Positions 1 to 10,814 of a stretch of DNA of 64,000 bases are shown here, piece after piece. This DNA is from Saprospira grandis DSM 2844. GTDB taxonomy: Bacteria > Bacteroidota > Bacteroidia > Chitinophagales > Saprospiraceae. The translations under genes were made by a program, and so were the position numbers. The stretch lies in assembly GCF_000275825.1 (NCBI RefSeq), contig NZ_JH719942.1, positions 81,126 to 145,125 on the forward strand, read 5' to 3'. Numbering within the stretch: the stretch's first letter is position 1; each line of letters starts with the position of its first letter. Below the pieces are notes generated by a model that had not been told where the DNA came from, did no database searches, and saw only the letters and a program-made list of their open reading frames with translations.

Positions 1-14
1 TTTTTTCAAAACTC

Positions 15-138
15 CCAAGAAAAAGTTGAGGGACTAATGAAAAGCCGAAGAACCGAAAAACCTAATACCTCCTTTCCATATAAAAACTTCTTATCTACGC
101 CCTCTCCCGAAAAAACCAGAAAAAGTTGAGGGACTAAT
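15..138. repeat. ~110 bp tandem-repeat unit, copy block 1
   Basis: One unit bounded on both sides by AAAAAGTTGAGGGACTAA, with the body containing AACCTAATACCTCCTTT. The same unit appears twice in tandem at 635-857. Function unknown. It does not resemble a CRISPR repeat or an insertion sequence end that I recognise. Confidence 0.7.
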
Positions 139-625
139 AACGCTATCTCCATACGGCCTCCTGCTCTGCTGCCTAGGGCCAAGCCCCTAGGCGATGAACA
201 GCAGGCGGCGAAGCCGCCATGGCCGAAGGCCAAACGGTTGTTTTTTTGAACCTGTAGGTTAAAACCCACAGCAACAAAAGCGGCCATACTAAATGCAACA
301 AATATGAGCCGATGGTTGAAACCATCGGCCCATATCATTTATAGCAAACAAGGGCTTTAGCCCGCTCTTTGCATAGACTACAACCATGGGCTTCAGCCCA
401 TGGCAGAAAAGGCGAGCTCCTAGAATCTTTAATTAAGCTTAGTCAACAGCGGCTATGCTTAGCACCCTGGGCTTCAGCCCAGGGTTGTTACCTGAGCGAA
501 GAGCGGACTAAAGTCCTTGTTCCCTTTTTCTACTTATAGCTTCCCATTAAGCTTCAGCCCATGGGCCCAAAACTACCCAGCCACTAAAAGACACTTTCTT
601 TATCTCTCCTTTTTTTTTAGAACTC

Positions 626-857
626 CCCCAAGAAAAAGTTGAGGGACTAATGAAAAGCCGCAGGACCAAAAAACCTAATACCTCCTTTTCATATAAAAGG
701 CTTCTTCTCTACTCCCGCTCCCGAAAAACCCAAGAAAAAGTTGAGGGACTAACGAAAAGCCACAGGACCAAAAAACCTAATACCTCCTTTTCATATAAAG
801 AACTTCTTATCTATTCTCTCTCCCACAAAACCCAAGAAAAGTTGAGGGACTAATAAA
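626..857. repeat. ~110 bp tandem repeat, two units
   Basis: Two consecutive copies of the unit seen at 15-138, each starting with AAGAAAAAGTTGAGGGACTAA-like sequence (the last boundary has lost one A) and carrying the block ACCTAATACCTCCTTTTC. The copies differ by scattered substitutions, so this is an old duplication. A 67-codon open frame crosses it, but only because the unit lacks stops in that frame. Confidence 0.7.
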
Positions 858-1034
858 GGATAGCATTCAAAATCTTGTGTGCGCCCTTTTTGCTGCCTAG
901 GGACAAGCCCCTAGGCTAGCTTTTTCAGACAGCCCTCTGCGAGGGCCTTTCGATATGGCCCTTCTCTGCAAAAACAGATGAGCAAGGCCAGATATATGAG
1001 CAGTTGAGGCCCTTTAGGGCTGACTCCATAGGGT

Positions 1035-1099
1035 TAGCCTAGGGGCTTGTCCCTAGGCGATGAATTGCAGGCGGGCACACTAAATTTGGGCAGTTCGCT
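1035..1099. promoter_or_regulatory. Possible array-proximal promoter or leader remnant (plus strand)
   Basis: TAAATTTG at 1081-1088 fits the Bacteroidota -7 consensus TAnnTTTG and lies 11 bp before the first repeat. A matching -33 element at the usual distance is not obvious. The segment otherwise consists of the tail of a CCTAGG palindrome, not the AT-rich leader expected of an active array. It would support plus-strand transcription, but the repeat end sequence argues for the minus strand, so orientation is open. Confidence 0.3.
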
Positions 1100-4000
1100 G
1101 TTTCAATGCTGCTTCGCCTGCAATGGGTTTAGTATAAAGATGCTTTTGCAGGGTTCTGACAGATTTAGAGCGTTTCAATGCTGCTTCGCCTGCAATGGGT
1201 TTAGTATTTCTAATTTTTCACACAGTTCTTCAGCTTCTTTAGTTTCAATGCTGCTTCGCCTGCAATGGGTTTAGTATAAAATTCAAGTAGAAATGAAAAA
1301 GATAAGCGAAACGTTTCAATGCTGCTTCGCCTGCAATGGGTTTAGTATTATTTTATGTACATTGCAAATACGGCCAATATAGTTTCAATGCTGCTTCGCC
1401 TGCAATGGGTTTAGTATTTTTATTGCAATTTCTGGTGCAGGATTAGGTGCAGTTTCAATGCTGCTTCGCCTGCAATGGGTTTAGTATAGAAGTTGTTCTG
1501 TAATAGAAACTTTAACGCTTAAGTTTCAATGCTGCTTCGCCTGCAATGGGTTTAGTATAAAGGGGCCTCGACTTGTTAACTTGACTCTGACAAGTTTCAA
1601 TGCTGCTTCGCCTGCAATGGGTTTAGTATAGACTGGAATTATTCCCGTGCTCACATTGGGTACGGTTTCAATGCTGCTTCGCCTGCAATGGGTTTAGTAT
1701 GATTTTAAAAGTTTAAGAGGATTATTCCTCCAAGAATAGTTTCAATGCTGCTTCGCCTGCAATGGGTTTAGTATTCACCAGTTTCCAAACCACAATAAAA
1801 AGACATGGTGTTTCAATGCTGCTTCGCCTGCAATGGGTTTAGTATGTAAGAAATTTAAAGAGTTCGGCGTGCCTTCGCGGTTTCAATGCTGCTTCGCCTG
1901 TAATGGGTTTAGTATGCCGAAACGACTGCTCTTTACCTTGAGCTCTCTAAGTTTCAATGCTGCTTCGCCTGCAATGGGTTTAGTATCCCGTTCTCGGGAG
2001 ACTTTGCGGAGAGAAAAAAGTTTCAATGCTGCTTCGCCTGCAATGGGTTTAGTATTCATTTAAAAACCTTGAGGAGTTCGACAAACTGGTTTCAATGCTG
2101 CTTCGCCTGCAATGGGTTTAGTATAGCCCACCCGCAACGCTAACGCTCGCAGGGTACCGTTTCAATGCTGCTTCGCCTGCAATGGGTTTAGTATTCATTT
2201 GACCCCGTCTTCTTTGCGTTGGCGAAGTAGTTTCAATGCTGCTTCGCCTGCAATGGGTTTAGTATAATTGCAGCAGCGGATTGATGTATTCACTAAAGAA
2301 TGTTTCAATGCTGCTTCGCCTGCAATGGGTTTAGTATTCGGCTGGCCTCCATCAGCCTGTTGGCGGCGCAGGTTTCAATGCTGCTTCGCCTGCAATGGGT
2401 TTAGTATATAAATTTCGTTTTGAATGTCTTTAAGTTGTTGTGGTTTCAATGCTGCTTCGCCTGCAATGGGTTTAGTATTGTAAAATCAGCCGATCCAAAA
2501 GTTGCGTTAATAGTTTCAATGCTGCTTCGCCTGCAATGGGTTTAGTATTGTTAAAAAATCCGTCGATGACCGACCCTTTAAGGGGTTTCAATGCTGCTTC
2601 GCCTGCAATGGGTTTAGTATGTAGGGGATTTAGTTCTCAAAGACCCTTGTACAAACGTTTCAATGCTGCTTCGCCTGCAATGGGTTTAGTATTACTTGGT
2701 ACAACCCAAGGACAGCAGTCAGATGAATGTTTCAATGCTGCTTCGCCTGCAATGGGTTTAGTATAGTATTGAAGCAGGCGAAGCAAGCACGTGGCGATTG
2801 TTTCAATGCTGCTTCGCCTGCAATGGGTTTAGTATAAAAGGCCTTAGAACTACCGTCTTAAAGGCAGCCGGTTTCAATGCTGCTTCGCCTGCAATGGGTT
2901 TAGTATACACATCACCCCAATAAAGGGAGATGATTAGTGTTAGTTTCAATGCTGCTTCGCCTGCAATGGGTTTAGTATAAAGGCGTATCCGCCTCTTCTT
3001 CTTCTTTCACTGCGGTTTCAATGCTGCTTCGCCTGCAATGGGTTTAGTATAAAATAGAAATACTGGCACCTTACCTCTCTAATATAGGTTTCAATGCTGC
3101 TTCGCCTGCAATGGGTTTAGTATCACAATTTGTGGGAAAACTCCAATTAATTAAAATATGTTTCAATGCTGCTTCGCCTGCAATGGGTTTAGTATACTAC
3201 TACAGTAGCCGAAGAAATTCCGTCACAGTGTTTCAATGCTGCTTCGCCTGCAATGGGTTTAGTATAGAGTAGTAAAACAAAAGAGGACAATGAAAGAGGA
3301 GTTTCAATGCTGCTTCGCCTGCAATGGGTTTAGTATTAGCAGATGGTCAAACTGTTTAACCGGTTCATCGAGCGGTTTCAATGCTGCTTCGCCTGCAATG
3401 GGTTTAGTATCTAGATGATTTATTAGAATATTCCGTTAAAGACGGAGTTTCAATGCTGCTTCGCCTGCAATGGGTTTAGTATAAGTAAGACGGTCAAGTT
3501 CAACTTTATCCAATTTGTTTCAATGCTGCTTCGCCTGCAATGGGTTTAGTATTTTAAAATCTTAAAATCATTAATGATGAATGGCTGTTTCAATGCTGCT
3601 TCGCCTGCAATGGGTTTAGTATACTGAATTAGTTCGTACTGAGAAACTTCCTAAAGTTTCAATGCTGCTTCGCCTGCAATGGGTTTAGTATTACAGATTC
3701 CACAAAAATATTACGCTAATTTCAATGTTTCAATGCTGCTTCGCCTGCAATGGGTTTAGTATAGCTAAAAACCTACCTTGAAAAAACGGCCCTAAGCGTT
3801 TCAATGCTGCTTCGCCTGCAATGGGTTTAGTATTTTTTCCTCTCTTAGCCTCAAAATACGCTGATAAGTTTCAATGCTGCTTCGCCTGCAATGGGTTTAG
3901 TATTTTTGAGAATGAACTACTTTGCACCATTTCAACGGGTTTCAATGCTGCTTCGCCTGCAATGGGTTTAGTATAATACATAATTCTCCATCTTCACCAC

Positions 4001-5172
4001 TTAGAGCTAGTTTCAATGCTGCTTCGCCTGCAATGGGTTTAGTATCAGATTGGCCTTGAACTTTCACCCTACTACATCCTGTTTCAATGCTGCTTCGCCT
4101 GCAATGGGTTTAGTATTGAGAGTATCAGAAGAGGTTTCCACTGCTTCAGCAGTTTCAATGCTGCTTCGCCTGCAATGGGTTTAGTATTTGAAAAAGTCGT
4201 TGAGAAGATGAAACCTTATGTTTCAATGCTGCTTCGCCTGCAATGGGTTTAGTATAGTAAGCCGGGAGAAAGTTGGTTGCCAAGAGAACAGGTTTCAATG
4301 CTGCTTCGCCTGCAATGGGTTTAGTATTGACGTTGGTAATTCCAACTACAGGAGTTCCCAGTTTCAATGCTGCTTCGCCTGCAATGGGTTTAGTATATTA
4401 CACGGGCTGATCAATTTTTAATTCTATGTAGTTTCAATGCTGCTTCGCCTGCAATGGGTTTAGTATTAAGGCAGTCTTTGGCGGCAAGCCTTCAAGCGCA
4501 GGTTTCAATGCTGCTTCGCCTGCAATGGGTTTAGTATCCAGCGGCACCTATTAAAAGGGTACCGACTTTTAGGTGTTTCAATGCTGCTTCGCCTGCAATG
4601 GGTTTAGTATAATAATAACAGGATGAACAAATTCAAGATCAGAATGTTTCAATGCTGCTTCGCCTGCAATGGGTTTAGTATTTTTAAGGCCAAATTTAAA
4701 TTTGGCATCGAATGCTGTTTCAATGCTGCTTCGCCTGCAATGGGTTTAGTATAGATTCTTAACTTTCAAGAGTTCCCTTTAGGGGAAGTTTCAATGCTGC
4801 TTCGCCTGCAATGGGTTTAGTATAAGACACCTCAACTATTTAGCCCTGCAGAAAATGTTTCAATGCTGCTTCGCCTGCAATGGGTTTAGTATACTACGGA
4901 AGATGAAAACGGCTACACCATAGGGTTTCAATGCTGCTTCGCCTGCAATGGGTTTAGTATCTGACATCCTATGTAGATTAGGTGGCTCAGTTGAGGGTTT
5001 CAATGCTGCTTCGCCTGCAATGGGTTTAGTATGTGAGGCTAGGAAGCAAGAGAACGACCCGTCTAAGTTTCAATGCTGCTTCGCCTGCAATGGGTTTAGT
5101 ATAACCACAATGAGCAAATTTAACAAGCTGGCCGAGGTTTCAATGCTGCTTCGCCTGCAATGGGTTTAGTAT

Positions 5173-5206
5173 TGGCCTGCGGCCACCCTTGCACAGCGCT
5201 GGCGCT
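5173..5206. other. Spacer matching the host GC-rich dispersed repeat
   Basis: This 34-nt spacer begins TGGCCTGCGGCCACCCTT. The same 18 bases occur in the host intergenic elements at about 50826-50843 and 54831-54848. Its reverse complement also resembles 61964-61985 (GTGCAAGGGTGGCCG then CAGGCCA, one base longer in the host). It is therefore derived from the chromosome or from a mobile element carrying the same repeat family. Confidence 0.75.
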
Positions 5207-8200
5207 GTTTCAATGCTGCTTCGCCTGCAATGGGTTTAGTATTATCTGGTTTCCTTGCCAACAAAAACGACGAAAAGTTTCAATGCTGCTTCGCCTGCAA
5301 TGGGTTTAGTATTTGATTTAGTCCTGTGTGACCTTCCTTATGGGACTGTTTCAATGCTGCTTCGCCTGCAATGGGTTTAGTATCTAAAATGGCATTTGCC
5401 TTATATACTGCTTCTGGTTTCAATGCTGCTTCGCCTGCAATGGGTTTAGTATGGTTGGAAGTATTGTCGTGGTAATGCCATTGAAGTAGTTTCAATGCTG
5501 CTTCGCCTGCAATGGGTTTAGTATATTGTAGGGAGAAGGACGGCCAACCGTCCCGTCCTGTTTCAATGCTGCTTCGCCTGCAATGGGTTTAGTATAATAC
5601 TACAGATTGAGGGGCAGGATGAGCTGGTGGCGTTTCAATGCTGCTTCGCCTGCAATGGGTTTAGTATAATGAAGATGTTCCCAATTGCGCAATGGTGGCG
5701 GGTTTCAATGCTGCTTCGCCTGCAATGGGTTTAGTATAAGGAAAAACCGAAGCGATTATTTTGGACCACGGTTTCAATGCTGCTTCGCCTGCAATGGGTT
5801 TAGTATGTTGTAGACTGCAACGGTTTGCCTATTTCAGGCAGTTTCAATGCTGCTTCGCCTGCAATGGGTTTAGTATAAAAGCAGCGGGTTTTGCTATTAA
5901 TTACGGCGGTGTTTCAATGCTGCTTCGCCTGCAATGGGTTTAGTATTTATAGTTATGATAATTATGTAGATGCTATTATGGTTTCAATGCTGCTTCGCCT
6001 GCAATGGGTTTAGTATGGGAGCGGATATGGAAGGCTACCAGTTTAGAAAAGTTTCAATGCTGCTTCGCCTGCAATGGGTTTAGTATATCATAGTTTAAAA
6101 GTTATAGAGGATTATTCCTCCAGTTTCAATGCTGCTTCGCCTGCAATGGGTTTAGTATTTGGAAAGATGCAAACATATCCGAAAGAAAGCCAGTTTCAAT
6201 GCTGCTTCGCCTGCAATGGGTTTAGTATAACTTTGAAGTTTACAAAAATGTATTATAGCTATGGTTTCAATGCTGCTTCGCCTGCAATGGGTTTAGTATG
6301 CTAAACCTGCCTTTCCTTTATCGGCCTTTATTTGTTTCAATGCTGCTTCGCCTGCAATGGGTTTAGTATTACATAGAAGTCATCTGCCTCTAAGTCATCG
6401 TCGTGTTTCAATGCTGCTTCGCCTGCAATGGGTTTAGTATCTTGATCCTATCCCCATACTGCTACAAAGTGAAGAGGTTTCAATGCTGCTTCGCCTGCAA
6501 TGGGTTTAGTATTTTATGCCTAAAAAATAGCTTAGGCGCATTAAGCAGTTTCAATGCTGCTTCGCCTGCAATGGGTTTAGTATTGGCAAGCCTTCGATAT
6601 TTTGAACCGATCCATTGTTTCAATGCTGCTTCGCCTGCAATGGGTTTAGTATCGTACATATAGGTCCAGTAAAAGGCAGTCGTAATAGTTTCAATGCTGC
6701 TTCGCCTGCAATGGGTTTAGTATAATTACTAGATTTGTCTATACGCATCCTTTAGCGGTTTCAATGCTGCTTCGCCTGCAATGGGTTTAGTATTTTTTGG
6801 TTTTTAAATACTAATTCTTCTATTTCGTTTCAATGCTGCTTCGCCTGCAATGGGTTTAGTATCAGAAAAATCCCTGAATCAATGATACAAAAGGGAAGTT
6901 TCAATGCTGCTTCGCCTGCAATGGGTTTAGTATATTTTAAGATGAAAAGCCCTGTATCTTTTCAGGATTGTTTCAATGCTGCTTCGCCTGCAATGGGTTT
7001 AGTATTAAAAGGCGATTAAGAACTCGTTCTTTTTGTAAGTTTCAATGCTGCTTCGCCTGCAATGGGTTTAGTATGCGCCAAGAGCAGGGCAATGGCGTGC
7101 AGGCAGGGAAGTTTCAATGCTGCTTCGCCTGCAATGGGTTTAGTATACCCCCTCGTGGTATTAACAAGGGGAGGGTAAAAAGTTTCAATGCTGCTTCGCC
7201 TGCAATGGGTTTAGTATATGCAATCCAGTTCCAGAGAACCTTCTTTAGATATGGTTTCAATGCTGCTTCGCCTGCAATGGGTTTAGTATATATTGGTTTT
7301 TATTGTGATTGTAAGCCCGACAAGTGTTTCAATGCTGCTTCGCCTGCAATGGGTTTAGTATTTTCTATGTCTTTTTTAATCCATAAATCTCTTGAAGTTT
7401 CAATGCTGCTTCGCCTGCAATGGGTTTAGTATTTTATCTAAATTAGTAGAGACATACACAGGAGTGGTGTTTCAATGCTGCTTCGCCTGCAATGGGTTTA
7501 GTATTCAAGCCTGTGCATAATAGAAGTTACGCCACGAGAGAGTTTCAATGCTGCTTCGCCTGCAATGGGTTTAGTATTTGCTCTGTAAGCGCCATTAGTT
7601 GCAGCATCGTGTTTCAATGCTGCTTCGCCTGCAATGGGTTTAGTATCGGATTGGGTAAAGCAGTACGAGGCCTTGAGATGTTTCAATGCTGCTTCGCCTG
7701 CAATGGGTTTAGTATAAAATGACTACACTTCAAGCCCTACAGATGTATTGGAGTTTCAATGCTGCTTCGCCTGCAATGGGTTTAGTATGCAAGAAATACA
7801 ACAAAGAAAGGGACGCCTCAAGACGTTTCAATGCTGCTTCGCCTGCAATGGGTTTAGTATAGCCGCCCAATACTTTTCGTCAAATCCCTTTGTTAGTTTC
7901 AATGCTGCTTCGCCTGCAATGGGTTTAGTATTTATAAGCACCATTGTAGAAGTGTCAATTAGCTGTTTCAATGCTGCTTCGCCTGCAATGGGTTTAGTAT
8001 TATTAGACTCAATAGAGTCAGCCAACTTTTCTCCTAGTTTCAATGCTGCTTCGCCTGCAATGGGTTTAGTATAAGGCAATATTATAACAACAACAATTTA
8101 AAAATTTGTTTCAATGCTGCTTCGCCTGCAATGGGTTTAGTATGCTTATCAATGATTTCTCCGAAAGCTTTACCAGCAGTTTCAATGCTGCTTCGCCTGC

Positions 8201-8357
8201 AATGGGTTTAGTATTTACAAAGCCAAACATAAGTTTGGCTTTGGTAAAGGGTTTCAATGCTGCTTCGCCTGCAATGGGTTTAGTATTTTACTATCGGAAG
8301 CTCGCCAAAGTTTGGAAAGCAGTTTCAATGCTGCTTCGCCTGCAATGGGTTTAGTAT

Positions 8358-8394
8358 TAGCCAAAATTAAAATCTCCAACTATAATAAGTTGGA
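8358..8394. other. Duplicated spacer, copy 1 (hairpin-bearing)
   Basis: This 37-nt spacer is identical to the one at 8642-8678, four units away. It contains CTCCAACT and AGTTGGA as the arms of a stem-loop. Duplication of one spacer without its neighbours suggests either repeated acquisition or local recombination between repeats. Confidence 0.9.
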
Positions 8395-8641
8395 GTTTCA
8401 ATGCTGCTTCGCCTGCAATGGGTTTAGTATTTAACAAGCAAATGCTACATGAAAGGGCCAAACAGCAGTTTCAATGCTGCTTCGCCTGCAATGGGTTTAG
8501 TATAACTGCACCCAGATATAGGTTTCTATCATTACGGGTTTCAATGCTGCTTCGCCTGCAATGGGTTTAGTATCTAACGCAAATAAAACACTCCAACAAA
8601 CTTTTGTTTCAATGCTGCTTCGCCTGCAATGGGTTTAGTAT

Positions 8642-8678
8642 TAGCCAAAATTAAAATCTCCAACTATAATAAGTTGGA
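8642..8678. other. Duplicated spacer, copy 2
   Basis: Identical over 37 nt to the spacer at 8358-8394. The three spacers between the copies are unique, so this is not a simple tandem duplication of the block. Confidence 0.9.
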
Positions 8679-10776
8679 GTTTCAATGCTGCTTCGCCTGC
8701 AATGGGTTTAGTATAATTGAAAAACCCAAAGTATAAAGAAGATGCTTTGGGTGTTTCAATGCTGCTTCGCCTGCAATGGGTTTAGTATTCAAATATTCAA
8801 CAAGTTTATTTCTCAATTGTAGATTGTTTCAATGCTGCTTCGCCTGCAATGGGTTTAGTATTTGCAATAAATTTGTTTAAACCAAAAAGCCCCCCTGTTT
8901 CAATGCTGCTTCGCCTGCAATGGGTTTAGTATCAAACGGGTCTAAAAAATTCAAAGGCTGTAGACATGTTTCAATGCTGCTTCGCCTGCAATGGGTTTAG
9001 TATCAATCTGTTTTACAAAGCGATCATAAGACGTTGAGGTTTCAATGCTGCTTCGCCTGCAATGGGTTTAGTATTATCCCAATACAGAAGCAGGCGAACG
9101 CATTGCAAAAGTTTCAATGCTGCTTCGCCTGCAATGGGTTTAGTATGTTGGCGGGACGCTTATCTTTAAATGGAATGAAGGTTTCAATGCTGCTTCGCCT
9201 GCAATGGGTTTAGTATAAGCACTTTGAAATGGTCGCTTTGGGTGCCAATTGTTTCAATGCTGCTTCGCCTGCAATGGGTTTAGTATAAATTAATTCCTAA
9301 TGAACATTTTAGAAGTATTTGTTTCAATGCTGCTTCGCCTGCAATGGGTTTAGTATCCTGCTGGGCCGATTGCCGAGCCGCTACCCGCAAGTTTCAATGC
9401 TGCTTCGCCTGCAATGGGTTTAGTATTTCAAAGCGCCAAAGAGGTAACATCTGGCCAATGGCAGTTTCAATGCTGCTTCGCCTGCAATGGGTTTAGTATA
9501 GACAAAGTAAGTAGATGGGCCAATATCAAAGTAGTTTCAATGCTGCTTCGCCTGCAATGGGTTTAGTATCATGAGCCAATTGGTCTCTCCGTTTCGGAGA
9601 GTAGTTTCAATGCTGCTTCGCCTGCAATGGGTTTAGTATTCCAGAGGGTTAATCCTCGGGCTTTGGATAGTGCGGTTTCAATGCTGCTTCGCCTGCAATG
9701 GGTTTAGTATCGAGGAGGAGGCCGCAAAAGTCAAGGAAGAGCCAAAGTTTCAATGCTGCTTCGCCTGCAATGGGTTTAGTATCGACATTGAAAAGGTAAG
9801 CTCAATAGCTTTAAAACGTTTCAATGCTGCTTCGCCTGCAATGGGTTTAGTATTGGCCTTACTCCTTTCTTAAAGATACTGTTAGCAGTTTCAATGCTGC
9901 TTCGCCTGCAATGGGTTTAGTATGCTCCCAAATACAGCCTCTTGGAACCGTCCAAGGGGGTTTCAATGCTGCTTCGCCTGCAATGGGTTTAGTATCTAGC
10001 AGCCACCCCAATGCCGCCCGCCGATTGAGGTTTCAATGCTGCTTCGCCTGCAATGGGTTTAGTATACAACTATGATTAAGCCTATCTTTAGCAATGATGG
10101 TTTCAATGCTGCTTCGCCTGCAATGGGTTTAGTATTTATATAAAAGAAACTCTTTAATCAATTAGACTGGAGGTTTCAATGCTGCTTCGCCTGCAATGGG
10201 TTTAGTATTAAGTCCGAAGTTCATTTCGAGTATTCAGTTGAATGTTTCAATGCTGCTTCGCCTGCAATGGGTTTAGTATCCACCAAATGGACGTACGACA
10301 TTAGCTGCAATGAAGTTTCAATGCTGCTTCGCCTGCAATGGGTTTAGTATTCAAAAGGGCTAATCCAGCGAGCACGCCAAGCACCGTTTCAATGCTGCTT
10401 CGCCTGCAATGGGTTTAGTATAAAAAGCCTTAGGCGATTAACTTATAACCAGCGGGGTTTCAATGCTGCTTCGCCTGCAATGGGTTTAGTATCCCTAATT
10501 TTGACGCTCAAGAAAGGCGATGTTATTGTTTCAATGCTGCTTCGCCTGCAATGGGTTTAGTATTAGGGCGGGGCCGTCCTTTGTATAAGACAAAAAAAGT
10601 TTCAATGCTGCTTCGCCTGCAATGGGTTTAGTATATTCCTTTCCGCCAACTCCTTTTTGTTGGAGTAGGTTTCAATGCTGCTTCGCCTGCAATGGGTTTA
10701 GTATATTTCGCCCAGAAAATCATTGAACTCCACAATGGAAGTTTCAATGCTGCTTCGCCTGCAATGGGTTTAGTAT

Positions 10777-10814
10777 TAGAAGTCTGTTGCTCTATCCAAT
10801 TGAGCTATGGGGGC
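10777..10814. other. Spacer equal to a tRNA-Arg(TCT) 5' half (reverse complement)
   Basis: Reverse complementing this 38-nt spacer gives a tRNA 5' half. It has a 5' arm GCCCCCA, T8 and A9, the D-arm GCTC-AATTGGATA-GAGC, then ACAGA and CTTCTA. The anticodon TCT is at positions 34-36 and the sequence stops at A37. Its boundaries are thus the mature 5' terminus and the anticodon loop. It is not a tRNA gene, because the 3' half is absent. Confidence 0.85.

Larger units (their letters stand above)
1..1099. other. Gene-free left flank of the CRISPR array
   Basis: No credible gene is visible. The stretch holds a ~110 bp tandem repeat (two blocks), hairpins of the form CCTAGG...CCTAGG near 173-195, 896-915 and 1035-1057, palindromes such as ATGGGCTTCAGCCCAT near 386-402, and a GATGGTTGAAACCATC hairpin near 310-325. 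The open frames here consist only of repeat sequence. No cas gene is present in this flank, so if the array has adjacent cas genes they lie further left than the window shows. Confidence 0.75.

Noticed and set aside
6-338. 110-codon open frame on the minus strand at the left edge
   Set aside because: It runs through tandem and palindromic repeats and resembles no protein.
650-853. 67-codon open frame with internal repetition
   Set aside because: It is the ~110 bp tandem repeat read in a stop-free frame.
1060-1075. ATTGCAGGCG just left of the array, identical to part of the inverted repeat sequence
   Set aside because: Only ten bases, and it belongs to the tail that follows CCTAGG palindromes at other loci; likely chance.
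10777-10814. A tRNA gene inside the array
   Set aside because: Only the first half of the tRNA is present and it is bounded by intact repeats.
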